Shown here one piece after another: positions 45,180 through 55,253 of a stretch of 64,000 nucleotides of DNA. The DNA comes from Parvularcula sp. BBD 1991-13 (GTDB taxonomy: Bacteria > Pseudomonadota > Alphaproteobacteria > Caulobacterales > Parvularculaceae). The DNA lies in the NCBI GenBank assembly GCA_001657385.1, contig LYSZ01000001.1:124001-188000 (forward strand), written 5' to 3'. The position numbers were made by a program, and so were the translations under genes. The notes beneath the pieces are model-generated. The model made no database searches, was not told the origin of the DNA, and worked only from the letters and a program-made list of their open reading frames with translations. The first letter of the stretch is position 1, and every line of letters begins with the position of its first letter.

Positions 45180-45806
45180 TCAGTTGAGCGGCTGGTCCTC
45201 GTCCCGGGCGGACGCCCATTCCGGAGAGAGCATGGCGCCGGTGACCCCGAGGCTGGACAGGGCGCGTTTCCATGTCGCTTCCGCCGCGCCGTCGAAGATG
45301 ATCGCCTCGTCGGCGTCGCAATGGGCCCAGGCGTTCATGGCGATTTCCTGCTCCAGCTGTCCCGCGCCCCAGCCGGCGTGGCCGATCGCCAGCAGGTAAC
45401 GGCGCGGCGGCGGATTGGCCGGCGCCCGCCCGCCGATGTCGATCAGCACTTCCTTGCTCGCCGTCATGCCGAGATCGCTGCTGAGCCGGACCGTCGTCTC
45501 CAGGGCGTAATCGAGCGTGTGCAGCACAACGCCGCGCTCGGTCTGCACCGGCCCGCCGAAAAAGACCGGCGCGTCGGCCGCCGTCTCGCCGGCTTCGATG
45601 TCGAGCTGTTCGAGGAGATCGGCGAATCCGATATCCGCCAGCGGCTTGTTGACGATGATGCCCATGGCGTGTTCGTCGTCATGGGAGCACATGAAGATCA
45701 GCGACTGTTCGAACCGCGGATCGCCCATATTCGGCATGGCGATCAGCATTTGCCCGGTCAGAAAGTCGCGCGGGCGCTCGGGCGCGCTGTTTGACGTTTC
45801 AGCCAT
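45180..45806 (-). CDS. YqgE/AlgH family protein
   Basis: 208 residues from the ATG at 45806. The YqgE signature is clear: LTGQMLIAMPNMGDPRFEQS, GIIVNKPL and FFGGPVQTERGVVLHT. It is a conserved UPF0301 protein with no known biochemical function; AlgH affects alginate expression in Pseudomonas. It converges on the EAL gene and is divergent from the peroxiredoxin gene. Confidence 0.93.
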   Translation of the reverse strand: MAETSNSAPERPRDFLTGQMLIAMPNMGDPRFEQSLIFMCSHDDEHAMGIIVNKPLADIGFADLLEQLDIEAGETAADAPVFFGGPVQTERGVVLHTLDYALETTVRLSSDLGMTASKEVLIDIGGRAPANPPPRRYLLAIGHAGWGAGQLEQEIAMNAWAHCDADEAIIFDGAAEATWKRALSSLGVTGAMLSPEWASARDEDQPLN

Positions 45807-46007
45807 AAGTGCGAAATTAACGGCGCCGCGCCCGCGAGACAAGTTCGCCCCTCGCGGCCGTCTCGTCGCAGCCGCCTCGGCGCGGCTGTCACGGCGCAGC
45901 CGTTTCTCGTCCATTTCCGCGCCGCAGCGGATGGACGGCGCGGCGCGCGAAGGATAAAAGCCCCTCGTAGACCAATGTCAGAACGGATTAGAAAAGGAGG
46001 CGCCGCC

Positions 46008-46490
46008 ATGGCGATTTCAGTTGGCGATCAGATCCCGAACGTAAAAGTGATGCTGGCCGGCGAAAAAGGTCCGCAGGAAGCGCAAACCGGCGACCTTCTG
46101 GGCGGCGGCAAGGTCGCCCTGTTCTCCGTACCCGGCGCATACACCCCGACATGCTCCGCCAAGCACCTGCCCGGTTTCGTTGAGCAGGCCGACGCGCTGC
46201 GCGCCAAGGGCGTCGACAAGATCGTGTGCATGTCCGTCAACGATGCGTTCGTGATGGACTCATGGGGCCGGGACCAGGGCGCGGCCGGCAAGGTCGAGAT
46301 GCTCGCCGACGGCAATGGCGAATTCGCCCGCGCGCTCGGCCTCACGATGGACGCCACCGGCTTCGGCATGGGCGAGCGCGCCCAGCGGTTCTCCGCCGTC
46401 ATCGAAAACGGCGTCGTCAGGGAGCTGAACGTCGAAGCCCCCGGCGCCTTCGAGGTGTCGAGCGCGGAATACATGATCAACCAGCTTTAG
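46008..46490 (+). CDS. Peroxiredoxin, Prx5-like
   Basis: 160 residues from the ATG at 46008 with AAAAGGAGG upstream. The peroxidatic Cys49 sits in GAYTPTCSAKHLPGF; another Cys is at about 74 (VCMSVND). The enzyme reduces peroxides, probably with glutathione or glutaredoxin as donor in this subgroup. A strong terminator follows. Confidence 0.95.
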   Translation: MAISVGDQIPNVKVMLAGEKGPQEAQTGDLLGGGKVALFSVPGAYTPTCSAKHLPGFVEQADALRAKGVDKIVCMSVNDAFVMDSWGRDQGAAGKVEMLADGNGEFARALGLTMDATGFGMGERAQRFSAVIENGVVRELNVEAPGAFEVSSAEYMINQL

Positions 46491-46500
46491 AGCGCCGGGA

Positions 46501-46529
46501 CGCGGCGTCCGGACGGACGCCGCGTTTTT
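46501..46529 (+). terminator. Intrinsic terminator of the peroxiredoxin gene
   Basis: CGCGGCGTCC (46501-46510) pairs perfectly with GGACGCCGCG (46515-46524) around a GGAC loop and is followed by TTTTT. It starts 11 bases after the stop codon. Confidence 0.88.
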
Positions 46530-46560
46530 CGCCCGTCTTTCCCGTTCGGCGACGCGCGGT

Positions 46561-46989
46561 TCAACCGCCCGCGCCGCTCACCGCGCCCATGCGGGCGAGT
46601 TCGTCCGCGCGCTCGTTGCCGGGATCGCCCGCATGGCCTTTCACCCAGCGCCAGTCGATCCGGCGCCCGTCGATGGCGGCGTCGAGCGCCCGCCAAAGAT
46701 CCTGGTTCTTGACCGGCTTTCTCGCCGAGGTTTTCCAGCCGTTGCGTTTCCAGGTCCTGATCCAGTCATTGATGCCGTTCTTGACGTACTGACTGTCCGT
46801 ATGGAGCCGGACCGCGCCGGCGGTCTCCTCCAGCGCGCGAATCGCCGCCGTCAGCTCCATGCGGTTGTTGGTCGTCTCCGCCTCGCCGCCATAAAGCTCG
46901 CGCCGCGCCTGGCCGTCGATGATGAGAACGCCCCATCCGCCTGGGCCGGGATTGCCCGAGCAGGCGCCGTCCGTGTAGATATCAATCAT
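46561..46989 (-). CDS. rnhA: Ribonuclease HI
   Basis: 142 residues with catalytic Asp7 ([17 protein letters not shown]), Glu in NNRMEL, and Asp in [12 protein letters not shown]; the C-terminal [15 protein letters not shown] is also typical. It removes RNA from RNA-DNA hybrids. The start overlaps the thrB stop by eight bases, so the two are translationally coupled. Confidence 0.96.
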   Translation of the reverse strand: MIDIYTDGACSGNPGPGGWGVLIIDGQARRELYGGEAETTNNRMELTAAIRALEETAGAVRLHTDSQYVKNGINDWIRTWKRNGWKTSARKPVKNQDLWRALDAAIDGRRIDWRWVKGHAGDPGNERADELARMGAVSGAGG

Positions 46990-47974
46990 TCGTCAATCCA
47001 TAATCGCTTGGGTCGTACCGCTCCCGGTGAAACAGGATAATGTCGCGCAACTCAAGCGGATTTTTTACCGTGACAAGGGCGTTGGGGTCCTGATGGAGCC
47101 AGTCGTAAAGCCGGGTCATGAGGAATCGCAGGGCCGAGCCGCGCAGCATGATGGGGAAAAATTCCCGCTCCGCCGGCGACAGCGGCCGCTTTTGCCGATA
47201 GGCGCGCACCAGGCTGGAGGCGTTGTCCCGTAAAAAGCCGTCCGACGGCTGGAAACACCAGGCGTTCACCGCGATGGCGAGGTCGTAGGCGAAGAAATCC
47301 GTACAGGAAAAATAAAAATCGATGAACCCGCTGACCGCGCCGCCGGCGAAAAACACGTTGTCGGGAAAGAGATCGGCGTGAACGACGCCGCGCGGCAAGT
47401 CCGCCGCCGCGCCCTTTGACGGGGACCGCGGCCAGGCGCCGGCGAGAAAAGCCAGTTCCGCGTCGACAAGGGCGGCGAGCCCCGGCGCGCATTCGTCCGC
47501 GCGCGCCCGGCAGGCGTCGGCGAGGGCGCGCCAGCCGTCGAGGGACAAGGGATTCTCGCGCGCCTCGTCGAAATCGAGAACGCCGGCGTGGAGATCCGCG
47601 AGCGCCGCGCCGAAAGCGGCGCACGCCTCCGGCCCCGGCGTCATGACCGGGCGGCCGTCGAGAAAGGTGATGACCGCCGCGGGCCGGCCGCACAGCGTGG
47701 AGACGACGGCGCCGTCACGGCGCTTCACCGGCGCCGGCGCCGACACGCCCTTCGCCGCGAGGTGCCGCGTCAGCTCCATGAAAAAGGGAAGGTCCTCGGC
47801 CCGCGTGCGTTTCTCGAACAGGGTGAGAATGAATACGCCCCGGTCCGTATCGACGCGGTAATTGGTGTTTTCCACGCCCTCCGCAATCGGGGTTTTGCCG
47901 GTCAGCGTCCCGATATCGTAAAGAGACAGAAAACGCGCCAGATCCTGATCGCTAACTTCGGTGTAAACCGCCAC
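46982..47974 (-). CDS. thrB: Homoserine kinase, APH-fold type
   Basis: 330 residues with a GTG start at 47974; an ATG 17 bases upstream is out of frame. The aminoglycoside-phosphotransferase fold has [12 protein letters not shown] at the nucleotide loop, the catalytic aspartate in [13 protein letters not shown] and the metal ligand in GFIDFYFS. It belongs to the alpha/gammaproteobacterial ThrB-II group and makes O-phosphohomoserine for thrC. It follows ispH by 24 bases in an ispH-thrB-rnhA unit. Confidence 0.95.
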   Translation of the reverse strand: MAVYTEVSDQDLARFLSLYDIGTLTGKTPIAEGVENTNYRVDTDRGVFILTLFEKRTRAEDLPFFMELTRHLAAKGVSAPAPVKRRDGAVVSTLCGRPAAVITFLDGRPVMTPGPEACAAFGAALADLHAGVLDFDEARENPLSLDGWRALADACRARADECAPGLAALVDAELAFLAGAWPRSPSKGAAADLPRGVVHADLFPDNVFFAGGAVSGFIDFYFSCTDFFAYDLAIAVNAWCFQPSDGFLRDNASSLVRAYRQKRPLSPAEREFFPIMLRGSALRFLMTRLYDWLHQDPNALVTVKNPLELRDIILFHRERYDPSDYGLTND

Positions 47975-47998
47975 GCCGTTTCGCCCGCCATCCCAAGG

Positions 47999-48973
47999 TT
48001 ATCCCGCCATCATGAGGGGGACTTTGAATACGACGTTTTCGCGCGCGGTCTCAACAGTGTCGATGACGAGGCGGCGTTCGCGGGCGAGGGCGGCGAGGAA
48101 ATCCTCGACCAGGCTTTCCGGCGCCGAGGCGCCGGCGCTCAGCCCGAGGGTCGAGACGCCCTTGAGCCTTTCCCGGTCGAAGGCGCCGGCGTCCTCGATC
48201 AGGATCGCTTCGCGCGCGCCGGCGCTGAGGGCCGTCTCCACGAGACGCATCGAGTTCGAGGAGGTCTGCGAGCCGATGACGACGAACAGATCGGCGCCCC
48301 TGGCCGCGGCCTTCACCGCCTCCTGGCGGTTGGAGGTGGCGTAGCAGATATCCTCGCGCGCGGGGGCTGCGATGTCGGGGAAGCGCTGGCGCAGGGCGGC
48401 GATGATTTCGGCGGTGTCGTCGACGGAGAGCGTGGTCTGGGTTGCGTAAGCCGTCTCCCCGTCGCGGTCCGGCAGCGCCGCCGCCTCCGCGACTGACTGC
48501 ACCAGCGTCACCGCCCCCCGCGGCGCCTGGCCCAGCGCGCCGACGACTTCCGGGTGTCCGTCGTGACCGATGAGAAAGACGTGGCGGCCCGCCGCCGCGT
48601 GGCGGCGGATCTGGCCGTGCACTTTCAACACCAGCGGGCAGGTGGCGTCGATGGCGTGGAGATCGCGCCGCCGCGCCTCGCGGTGCACCGACTGGGCGAC
48701 GCCGTGGGCGGAGAAGATCACCGGCCGGTCCGCCGCCGCCGCGTCAAGCTCGTCGACGAAAACCGCGCCCATCGCCGACAGCCGGTTCACCACATGGGTA
48801 TTGTGCACGATCTCGTGGCGCACATAGACCGGCGCGCCGTGCAGGGCCAGGGTCTCCTCCACCGTGCGGATCGCCCGTTCGACCCCGGCGCAGAACCCGC
48901 GCGGAGACGACAGGCGCACCGTGAGATCGGACAGCGGCGCCGACAACGGGGACGATGATTCCGGGGATGGCAT
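47999..48973 (-). CDS. ispH: 4-hydroxy-3-methylbut-2-enyl diphosphate reductase
   Basis: 324 residues with the three iron-sulphur ligands Cys28 (PRGFCAGV), Cys112 (DATCPLV) and Cys210 (DICYATSNRQ). It catalyses the last step of the MEP isoprenoid pathway, giving IPP and DMAPP. The N-terminal 17 residues are a Ser/Pro-rich extension. It is the first gene of the ispH-thrB-rnhA operon. Confidence 0.96.
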   Translation of the reverse strand: MPSPESSSPLSAPLSDLTVRLSSPRGFCAGVERAIRTVEETLALHGAPVYVRHEIVHNTHVVNRLSAMGAVFVDELDAAAADRPVIFSAHGVAQSVHREARRRDLHAIDATCPLVLKVHGQIRRHAAAGRHVFLIGHDGHPEVVGALGQAPRGAVTLVQSVAEAAALPDRDGETAYATQTTLSVDDTAEIIAALRQRFPDIAAPAREDICYATSNRQEAVKAAARGADLFVVIGSQTSSNSMRLVETALSAGAREAILIEDAGAFDRERLKGVSTLGLSAGASAPESLVEDFLAALARERRLVIDTVETARENVVFKVPLMMAG

Positions 48974-49143
48974 AGCGACCCTTTAATCCTCCCGCCCCGG
49001 TCATGGCGGGGCGTTGCGCGCGGCCTTGCGAACCGCTAACGAGGTGTCATCCTGAACTGCGGCGGGATGAGGGCCTTCGCCGGGCGCCGCCGCGACAATG
49101 TCGCGTCCGGATGACGGACCACGAATATATGGGCCTGATATTG

Positions 49144-49704
49144 ATGAAAAAACACTTAGCCGCCGCGCTAATCGCCGCATCCGTTCTCGGCGCCGCCGGT
49201 TGCTCGGGCATCAGCCGCGAGGCGCAGCAGGCGAACCCGGCGCCCTGTCCGAACATCATCGTCCTCCAGGACGCCGCCCGGCTGATCGAGTTCGAGGGCG
49301 AGGAAACCATCGACAATGTCGCCTATACCGGGGAAATCCTCGACGCCATCACCGTCTGCCGCTATTTCGGCGACGAGCCGATCGAAGCGGAAGTGGAAAT
49401 CGACCTCGCCTTTGGGAAAGGCCCCCAGGCGGATGAAAACAAAAAGATTTTCAATTATTTCGTCGCCGTCACCCGAACCGACCTCGAAGTCATCGCAAAG
49501 CAGGATTTCGCCGTGCCGGTGGATTTCGGCGGCCGCAGCGAGGTGGTGCTGAAGCGCGAGGAAATCGACCGGATCGTCATTCCGCGCGCCGGTGAAAACA
49601 CCTCCGGCACCAATTTCGAGATTATTGTCGGCTTCAGCTTGACGCCGCAGCAGGCGATTTTTAACAGGTCCGGAAAAAGCCTGAAATTTCCTGAGCTTCA
49701 ATGA
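49144..49704 (+). CDS. Conserved lipoprotein of unknown function upstream of argS
   Basis: 186 residues from the ATG at 49144. The lipobox LGAAGC places the lipidated Cys at residue 20. The mature part has conserved-looking stretches (CPNIIVLQDAARLIEF, VTVCRYFGD-like AITVCRYFGD, NYFVAVTRTDLEVIAKQDF), resembling a small hypothetical lipoprotein found in related alphaproteobacteria. The stop overlaps the argS start by four bases, so it is coupled to argS. Confidence 0.8.
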   Translation: MKKHLAAALIAASVLGAAGCSGISREAQQANPAPCPNIIVLQDAARLIEFEGEETIDNVAYTGEILDAITVCRYFGDEPIEAEVEIDLAFGKGPQADENKKIFNYFVAVTRTDLEVIAKQDFAVPVDFGGRSEVVLKREEIDRIVIPRAGENTSGTNFEIIVGFSLTPQQAIFNRSGKSLKFPELQ

Positions 49705-51464
49705 CAATTCTTGCAGAGTTAAGCGACGTTCTCGGCGCGCGTTTCGCCGCCGCCGGCCTTGAGCCGGCGCTGGGCGCGGCGCGGTGGGCGGACCGTCCGG
49801 ACCTGGCGCAGTTCCAGTGTAACGGCGCGCTGGCCGCGGCCAAGGCCGCCGGCGAGAACCCGCGCGCCCTGGCGGAACGGATCGCCGCCGCCCTGCGGGA
49901 CAATCCGATCTTCGCCGATGTTTCTATCGCCGGGCCCGGCTTCATCAATCTCACCCTGAGCGACGAGGCGCTGTCGGCGCGGGTCCAGCGCATCGCCGAC
50001 GATCCGCGCTGCGGCGGCTGGGCGAGCGCGGACCCGGAAAAGATCGTCATGGACTATGGCGGGCCGAACATCGCCAAGCCCCTGCATGTGGGGCATCTGC
50101 GCTCGGCGATTATCGGGGAGAGTTTGAAGCGGATCCTGCGCTTCGCCGGCGACACGGTGATCGGCGACGCGCATCTCGGCGACTGGGGCCTGCCCATGGG
50201 CCAGTTGATCACCGAGTTGAAGCGCGAGCAGCCCTCGCTGGTCTATTTCGACCCGTCGCATGAGGGGCCGTTCCCGGCGGAGGCCCCGATCGACTTCGCC
50301 GATCTTGAGCGGCTTTATCCCCTGGCGTCCGCCGCCTGCAAGGCGGACCCGGAGCGGGCGGCCGAAGCGCGCGCGGCGACCGCGGAACTGCAACGGGGAC
50401 GGGCGGGCTATCGCGCCCTGTGGCGACATTTCATCGCCCTGTCGCGCGCCGCGGTGGAGCGCGACTACGCCGATCTCGGCGTTGCGTTCGACCTGTGGAA
50501 AGGCGAATCCGACGCCGATCCGCTGATCCCCGCCATGGCCGAGGCGCTGCGCGCCAAGGGGCTTGTCGAGGAGAGCGACGGCGCGCAGATCGTTCGCGTC
50601 GCCCGCGAGGGCGACGCCAAGGAGATTCCGCCGCTGATCCTGTTCAAATCGGACGGCAGCGTGCTGTACGGCACCACCGATCTCGCCACCATTGTCGACC
50701 GGGTGAACACGGACAATCCCGACCGCATGATCTATGTGGTCGATCAGCGCCAGTCGCTGCATTTCGAACAGGTGTTCCGCGCCAGCGATCTCGCCGGCAT
50801 CTTCCCGGCCGACCGGCTGGAGCATATCCGTTTCGGCACCATGAACGGCAAGGACGGCAAGCCCTTCAAGACGCGCGAGGGCGGGGTGCTGAAACTGCGC
50901 GACCTGATCGACATGGTGACCGAGCGCGCGCAGGCCCGGCTCGCCGAAAGCGGCCTCGCGCAGGATTACGGCGAGGCGGAGACGCAGGCGGTCGCGCGCA
51001 AGGTCGGCGTCGCGGCGCTGAAGTTCGCCGATCTGTCGAACCAGCGCACCACCGACTATGTCTTCGACCTCGACCGCTTCATGGCGTTCGAAGGCAAGAC
51101 CGGTCCGTACCTTCTCTACGCCAGCGTGCGGGTGCGCTCGGTGCTCGCCAGGGCCGAAGCGATGTCCGGCGCGCCTGCGGGGCCGGTGGCGATCGCCGAG
51201 CGCGAAGAGCGCGACCTCGGCCTTGCGCTGACGGCGTTCGGCGACGTGGCGCGCGAGGCGTATGACAAGCGCATGCCGCATCTATTATGCGATCACGCTT
51301 TCCAGCTAGCGCAGACCTTTTCAAAATTCTACGCCGCGCGCCGCATCGCCGACGAGCCCGACGCCGCCGCGCGGGCCTCGCGCCTGTCGCTGGCCAGGGC
51401 GACCGGCGCGCAGCTCGATCTGATTCTCTCTCTTCTGGGAATCGACGCGCCCGCGCGGATGTAA
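49701..51464 (+). CDS. argS: Arginyl-tRNA synthetase
   Basis: 587 residues. The class I HIGH motif occurs as HVGH in KPLHVGHLRSAIIGE, following the DYGGPNIAK segment. The KMSKS region is replaced by MNGKDGKPFKTREG, as is usual in ArgRS. The C-terminal DALR anticodon-binding domain has GPYLLYASVRVRSVL and ends at MAHS-free LGIDAPARM. It is translationally coupled to the lipoprotein by an ATGA overlap. Confidence 0.96.
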   Translation: MTILAELSDVLGARFAAAGLEPALGAARWADRPDLAQFQCNGALAAAKAAGENPRALAERIAAALRDNPIFADVSIAGPGFINLTLSDEALSARVQRIADDPRCGGWASADPEKIVMDYGGPNIAKPLHVGHLRSAIIGESLKRILRFAGDTVIGDAHLGDWGLPMGQLITELKREQPSLVYFDPSHEGPFPAEAPIDFADLERLYPLASAACKADPERAAEARAATAELQRGRAGYRALWRHFIALSRAAVERDYADLGVAFDLWKGESDADPLIPAMAEALRAKGLVEESDGAQIVRVAREGDAKEIPPLILFKSDGSVLYGTTDLATIVDRVNTDNPDRMIYVVDQRQSLHFEQVFRASDLAGIFPADRLEHIRFGTMNGKDGKPFKTREGGVLKLRDLIDMVTERAQARLAESGLAQDYGEAETQAVARKVGVAALKFADLSNQRTTDYVFDLDRFMAFEGKTGPYLLYASVRVRSVLARAEAMSGAPAGPVAIAEREERDLGLALTAFGDVAREAYDKRMPHLLCDHAFQLAQTFSKFYAARRIADEPDAAARASRLSLARATGAQLDLILSLLGIDAPARM

Positions 51465-51829
51465 CGGCGCGGTCCGCGCTTGCGCCCTTGGGCCCATCTC
51501 TCGCTTCTCCCTTACACGGATCGTTTCGCGCGGGCCCGGGTGTTGCATGCAATCAACAGTTCCATTCGAAGACGCATCCATTGAATGACAGATTCGTTTC
51601 AAAATTTTTTCACCTCCATGTCATCCGATTACTAACTATTCGTATTAGTTATATTTTTTCGTTTTCGCGCCGATTTAACCCGGCGGGCGAAAGCGATCGC
51701 GTCCGCCATGGCGAAAACGCCGGGAAAGAATGTCATGGCAATGTCATTTTAGCCCCATAATGCGTGCTGCGTTCGGCGCCGCACCCTGGCGGTCTTGAAC
51801 TCTTTCGCACAATACTTGGGGAATACACA
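51465..51829. promoter_or_regulatory. 365-bp regulatory region of the TonB-dependent receptor
   Basis: AT-rich from about 51590 to 51665 and without a gene. It holds an inverted repeat, TAACTA (51633-51638) with TAGTTA (51646-51651), and a direct repeat, AATGTCAT at 51729-51736 and 51740-51747. Such sites could bind a repressor (for example a substrate-responsive regulator of the receptor). No clear Fur box was found. Confidence 0.4.
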
Positions 51830-54800
51830 ATGACACTCATGAGAACGCTTACCGCGGGCGCGGCGGCGATCGCACTGACGTCCGCCTTTGCGACCGTGGC
51901 CACGCCGGTTCTGGCGCAACAAACCGACGCCGGCATTCGCGGCACGATCATTGACGGTAACGGCAATCCGGTCGCCGGCGCCAACGTCACCATCCTGCAT
52001 ACGCCGACGGGCACGGGCGACTCCGCGACGTCCACGTCGAACGGCACGTTCTTCGAAGGCGGCCTGCGCGTTGGCGGTCCCTACACGCTGACCATCGCCG
52101 CGCCGGGCTATGAAGCCGAGGTGATCGAAGGGCTGTACCTCGAACCCGGCAGCGCCGAGCGCATCATCATCAATCTGAGCGAACTGGTCGCCGCGGACGA
52201 AATCCTCGTCATCGGCCGCAACGTCCAGCAGATCGACCTGAACAACGGCGCCGGTTCGGCCTTCGACCGCGAAACCATCAGCAACCAGCCGTCCGTCAGC
52301 CGCGACGTCATCGACACGCTGCTTCGCGATCCCCTGGTGAACGCCTCCGGCGGCACCGGCGAGATCTCCATCGGCGGCGTCAATCCGCGCCTCAACGCGC
52401 TGGCGCTTGACGGCGTTCTGCAGGGTGACGATTTCGGTCTCAGCCAGTCGATCTACCCGACGCAGCGCGCGCCGATCTCGCTTGAGGCGATCGAAAGCGC
52501 TTCCGTCGTCGCCTCGGATTATTCGGTTGAATCCTCCGGCTTCGTCGGCGGTCTCGTCAACATCGTCACCAAGTCCGGCACCAACGAGTTTTCCGGTTCC
52601 GGTTACTGGTTCCGTTCCGGCCAGAATTTCCTCGGCGAGATTTCCGACGGCACGCTGGTGCCGGCGCCGGAGTTCAAGGAGCGTGAGTGGGGCGCGAGCA
52701 TCAGCGGCCCGATCGTCAAGGACCGCGTGTTCTTCTTCCTCAACTACGAAGATTTCAGCGCCGCGTCTCCGGTCAATTTCGGCGGCAACGACGCTTCTAT
52801 CGGCATTCTTGATCCGGACGCTTTCTATTCGCTTCTGAACCAGCGCATCCTCGACGCCACGGGCTTTGACGGCGGCGGCCGCCCGCCGGCGGTCTCGCCG
52901 GCGGCCGAAACCCGCCGCTGGCTGGGCAAGATCGACGTCAACATCACTGACGATCACCGCCTTGAAGCGAGCTACCAGCGCACGCGCGAGAGCAACACGT
53001 CGGTTTCCTCGACCAGCTTTTCCTCCGCGTTCTACGAAACGCCGCAGGATCTCGACTCCTATTCCGGCGCCCTGTTCTCGGACTGGACCGACAGCCTGTC
53101 GACCACGCTTCGCGTCGGCTACAAGGACAATACGCGCGGCCAGAACTGCCGTGCGGGCAGCAGCACCAGCGAACTTGAACTGTTCGAACTGAACCCGGGC
53201 GATCTGGACTCCGCGTTCGATGGTCTCATCGACGACGCGCTGTTCACCGACGTCTCGATCATCTCCGGCTGCGACCGCTTCCGTCACGCGAACACTTTCA
53301 GCGACGACCGTTTGCAGATCTTCGCCAGCGCTGATTACCAGCTCAACGAGCACCTCATCACCTTCGGCGCCGAGTTCGAGGACTACAACGCGGAAAACCT
53401 GTTCGTTGAACGCGCCAGCGGCCGCTTCCGCTATGACAACCTCGCTGAACTCGCCTCCGGCGACGGCGTGGAAGTCAGCTTCCGCCGCCCGCTCGACGGC
53501 GACGTTCAGAACGCGATCACCGAGTTCGGCTTCAGCAAGTTCTCGGCCTTCCTGCAAGATGAATGGCAGGTTCTGCCGACGCTGTCCTTCAACCTCGGTC
53601 TTCGCTATGAGCGTTTCTTCCAGGACGATCCGGCCCCGCGCGCCGACTTCGAAGCCCTGTACGGCCGTTCGAGCGCGAACAGCCTCGACGGCATCGACAT
53701 CTTCCTGCCGCGCTTCGGCTTCCAGTACGAGCCGTTCGAGCGGACCACGGTCAGCGGCGGTTTCGGCCTGTTCGCCGGCGGTTCGCCGCAGGTCTGGGTT
53801 TCGAACGCGTTCAACCCGTTCATCCTCGAGGTTACGCAAACCCTCGACGACACCGCTTTCGGAACCGTCCCGACTTCGGTTCAGACCGCATTCGACACGT
53901 TCGATCCGAGCACCCCGAACTCGATCGACCTGATCGACCCGGACTTCAAGATCCCGTCCCAGTGGAAAGGCTCGCTGCGCGTTTCGCAGGGCTTCGACAT
54001 GAACCTCGCCGATATGTTCGGTCTGCCGTCGTTCTTCAACTTCGGCGAAGATTACCGCTTCACGGCGCAATATCTCTACACCAACGTTCGGAACGACTTC
54101 ATCTGGGAAAACGTCGCCCAGACCGAACTCGGCTTGCCGATCGGCGTCGCGCCGGACGGCCGTCCGATCTACTCCAACCTCGAAGTTCTCGGCGTCAACA
54201 ACGCGGTCCAGCTGACCAACACGTCGGAAGGCCGCAGCCACGTCATCACCGCGGCGCTCGCCAAGAAGTATGAGATGGGCTTCGACTTCGACGTTTCCTA
54301 CGCTTACCAGGACGTCGACACGGCGAGCTCGGTTATCGGTTCGTCGCGGGGCATCTCGCTCTACCGGTCGCTGTTCACCTCGGATCGCAACAATCCGGAA
54401 GCGATCACGGCGCCGTTCGAAACGCAGCATGCGTTTAACCTGAACTTCGGTTACGAGAACGAGCTTTTCCGCAACCTGCGCACGCGTTTCGACCTGTTCG
54501 CGACCATCACGTCGGGCAGCGTGACGCCGGTGACCTTCAACACCAGCTCGTCGAACCCGCTGTTCGGCAGCCCGGGCAACGGCGAATCGCCGTTCGACAA
54601 CGACCTCCTGTATGTGCCGACGTTCTCCGGCAGCGGCTCCACCGACGCCGCCGTGGTCTTCGGTTCCGGGTTCGATCTGGAAGCCTTCGCGGCTTTCGTC
54701 GAAGATCAGGGGCTCACCCAGGGCGAGATCGTCGAGGGCGGCGAGGTTCGCACGCGCTGGAACCAGCTCTGGAACTTCCGCTTCCAGCAAGAGCTTCCGT

Positions 54801-55141
54801 TCACGGACTTCGGCGTTTCCTATCTTGAAGGCAACCGCCTGAACCTTGTTGTCGACATCTTCAACGTCGCCAACCTGATCAACGACCGCTGGGGCGTTCG
54901 CAACGACGGTCCGCGCTTCACCGCGCTCAACGTCGTTTCGGCCGACCTTGTCAGCGCCGCGGACGTGGAAGCCAACGGCGTCGACGGCGCGACGTCGCTC
55001 GGCAGCGATCCGGCGGGCGCCTGCGCCAGCGCGGGCGACTGCATCTATCGCTACAACACCTTCACGGAGCGGGGAACGACGTTCCCGGATCTCGACGACT
55101 CCGTCTATCAGATCCGCGTCGGCATCCGCTACGACTTCTAA
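51830..55141 (+). CDS. Oar-like TonB-dependent receptor with carboxypeptidase regulatory-like domain
   Basis: 1103 residues from the ATG at 51830. The signal peptide ends at about TPVLAQQ. An N-terminal carboxypeptidase-regulatory-like domain (about 30-110, TIIDGNGNPVAGANVTILHT) is followed by the plug (about 130-240, with GGVNPRLNALALDGV and VNIVTKSGTNEFSG), and a long outer-membrane barrel ending in Tyr-Asp-Phe. This is the Oar/large SusC-like organisation used for peptides, glycans or other large substrates. Codon use is unusually biased to C-ending codons, suggesting high expression. No partner substrate-binding lipoprotein is next to it. Two hairpins follow the stop. Confidence 0.93.
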   Translation: MTLMRTLTAGAAAIALTSAFATVATPVLAQQTDAGIRGTIIDGNGNPVAGANVTILHTPTGTGDSATSTSNGTFFEGGLRVGGPYTLTIAAPGYEAEVIEGLYLEPGSAERIIINLSELVAADEILVIGRNVQQIDLNNGAGSAFDRETISNQPSVSRDVIDTLLRDPLVNASGGTGEISIGGVNPRLNALALDGVLQGDDFGLSQSIYPTQRAPISLEAIESASVVASDYSVESSGFVGGLVNIVTKSGTNEFSGSGYWFRSGQNFLGEISDGTLVPAPEFKEREWGASISGPIVKDRVFFFLNYEDFSAASPVNFGGNDASIGILDPDAFYSLLNQRILDATGFDGGGRPPAVSPAAETRRWLGKIDVNITDDHRLEASYQRTRESNTSVSSTSFSSAFYETPQDLDSYSGALFSDWTDSLSTTLRVGYKDNTRGQNCRAGSSTSELELFELNPGDLDSAFDGLIDDALFTDVSIISGCDRFRHANTFSDDRLQIFASADYQLNEHLITFGAEFEDYNAENLFVERASGRFRYDNLAELASGDGVEVSFRRPLDGDVQNAITEFGFSKFSAFLQDEWQVLPTLSFNLGLRYERFFQDDPAPRADFEALYGRSSANSLDGIDIFLPRFGFQYEPFERTTVSGGFGLFAGGSPQVWVSNAFNPFILEVTQTLDDTAFGTVPTSVQTAFDTFDPSTPNSIDLIDPDFKIPSQWKGSLRVSQGFDMNLADMFGLPSFFNFGEDYRFTAQYLYTNVRNDFIWENVAQTELGLPIGVAPDGRPIYSNLEVLGVNNAVQLTNTSEGRSHVITAALAKKYEMGFDFDVSYAYQDVDTASSVIGSSRGISLYRSLFTSDRNNPEAITAPFETQHAFNLNFGYENELFRNLRTRFDLFATITSGSVTPVTFNTSSSNPLFGSPGNGESPFDNDLLYVPTFSGSGSTDAAVVFGSGFDLEAFAAFVEDQGLTQGEIVEGGEVRTRWNQLWNFRFQQELPFTDFGVSYLEGNRLNLVVDIFNVANLINDRWGVRNDGPRFTALNVVSADLVSAADVEANGVDGATSLGSDPAGACASAGDCIYRYNTFTERGTTFPDLDDSVYQIRVGIRYDF

Positions 55142-55148
55142 TCCTCCC

Positions 55149-55176
55149 TCCGCGAGGGGCTCTGGCCCCTCGCGGA
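55149..55176. other. Perfect hairpin after the TonB receptor gene, without T tract
   Basis: TCCGCGAGGGGC (55149-55160) pairs with GCCCCTCGCGGA (55165-55176) around TCTG. It may protect the mRNA 3' end or act as a first pause; the terminator follows 22 bases later. Confidence 0.7.
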
Positions 55177-55198
55177 GAAAGATCGCGATACGAAACAA

Positions 55199-55224
55199 GG
55201 GCGGCTCCGCGGAGCCGCCCTTTT
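55199..55224 (+). terminator. Intrinsic terminator of the TonB receptor gene
   Basis: GGGCGGCTC (55199-55207) pairs with GAGCCGCCC (55212-55220) around CGCG and is followed by TTTT. It may also work weakly for folE on the minus strand, where CTTGTTTCG follows the hairpin. Confidence 0.85.
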
Positions 55225-55253
55225 CCTGTTTCCACGAAAGCGGAGCGCCCTGA

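Noticed and set aside
51749-55198. A very long open frame (about 1149 codons) on the minus strand across the TonB receptor
   Set aside because: It is antisense to a clear receptor gene. Codons in this GC-rich gene leave the opposite frame free of stops; the product is Arg/Val/Glu-rich with no domain.
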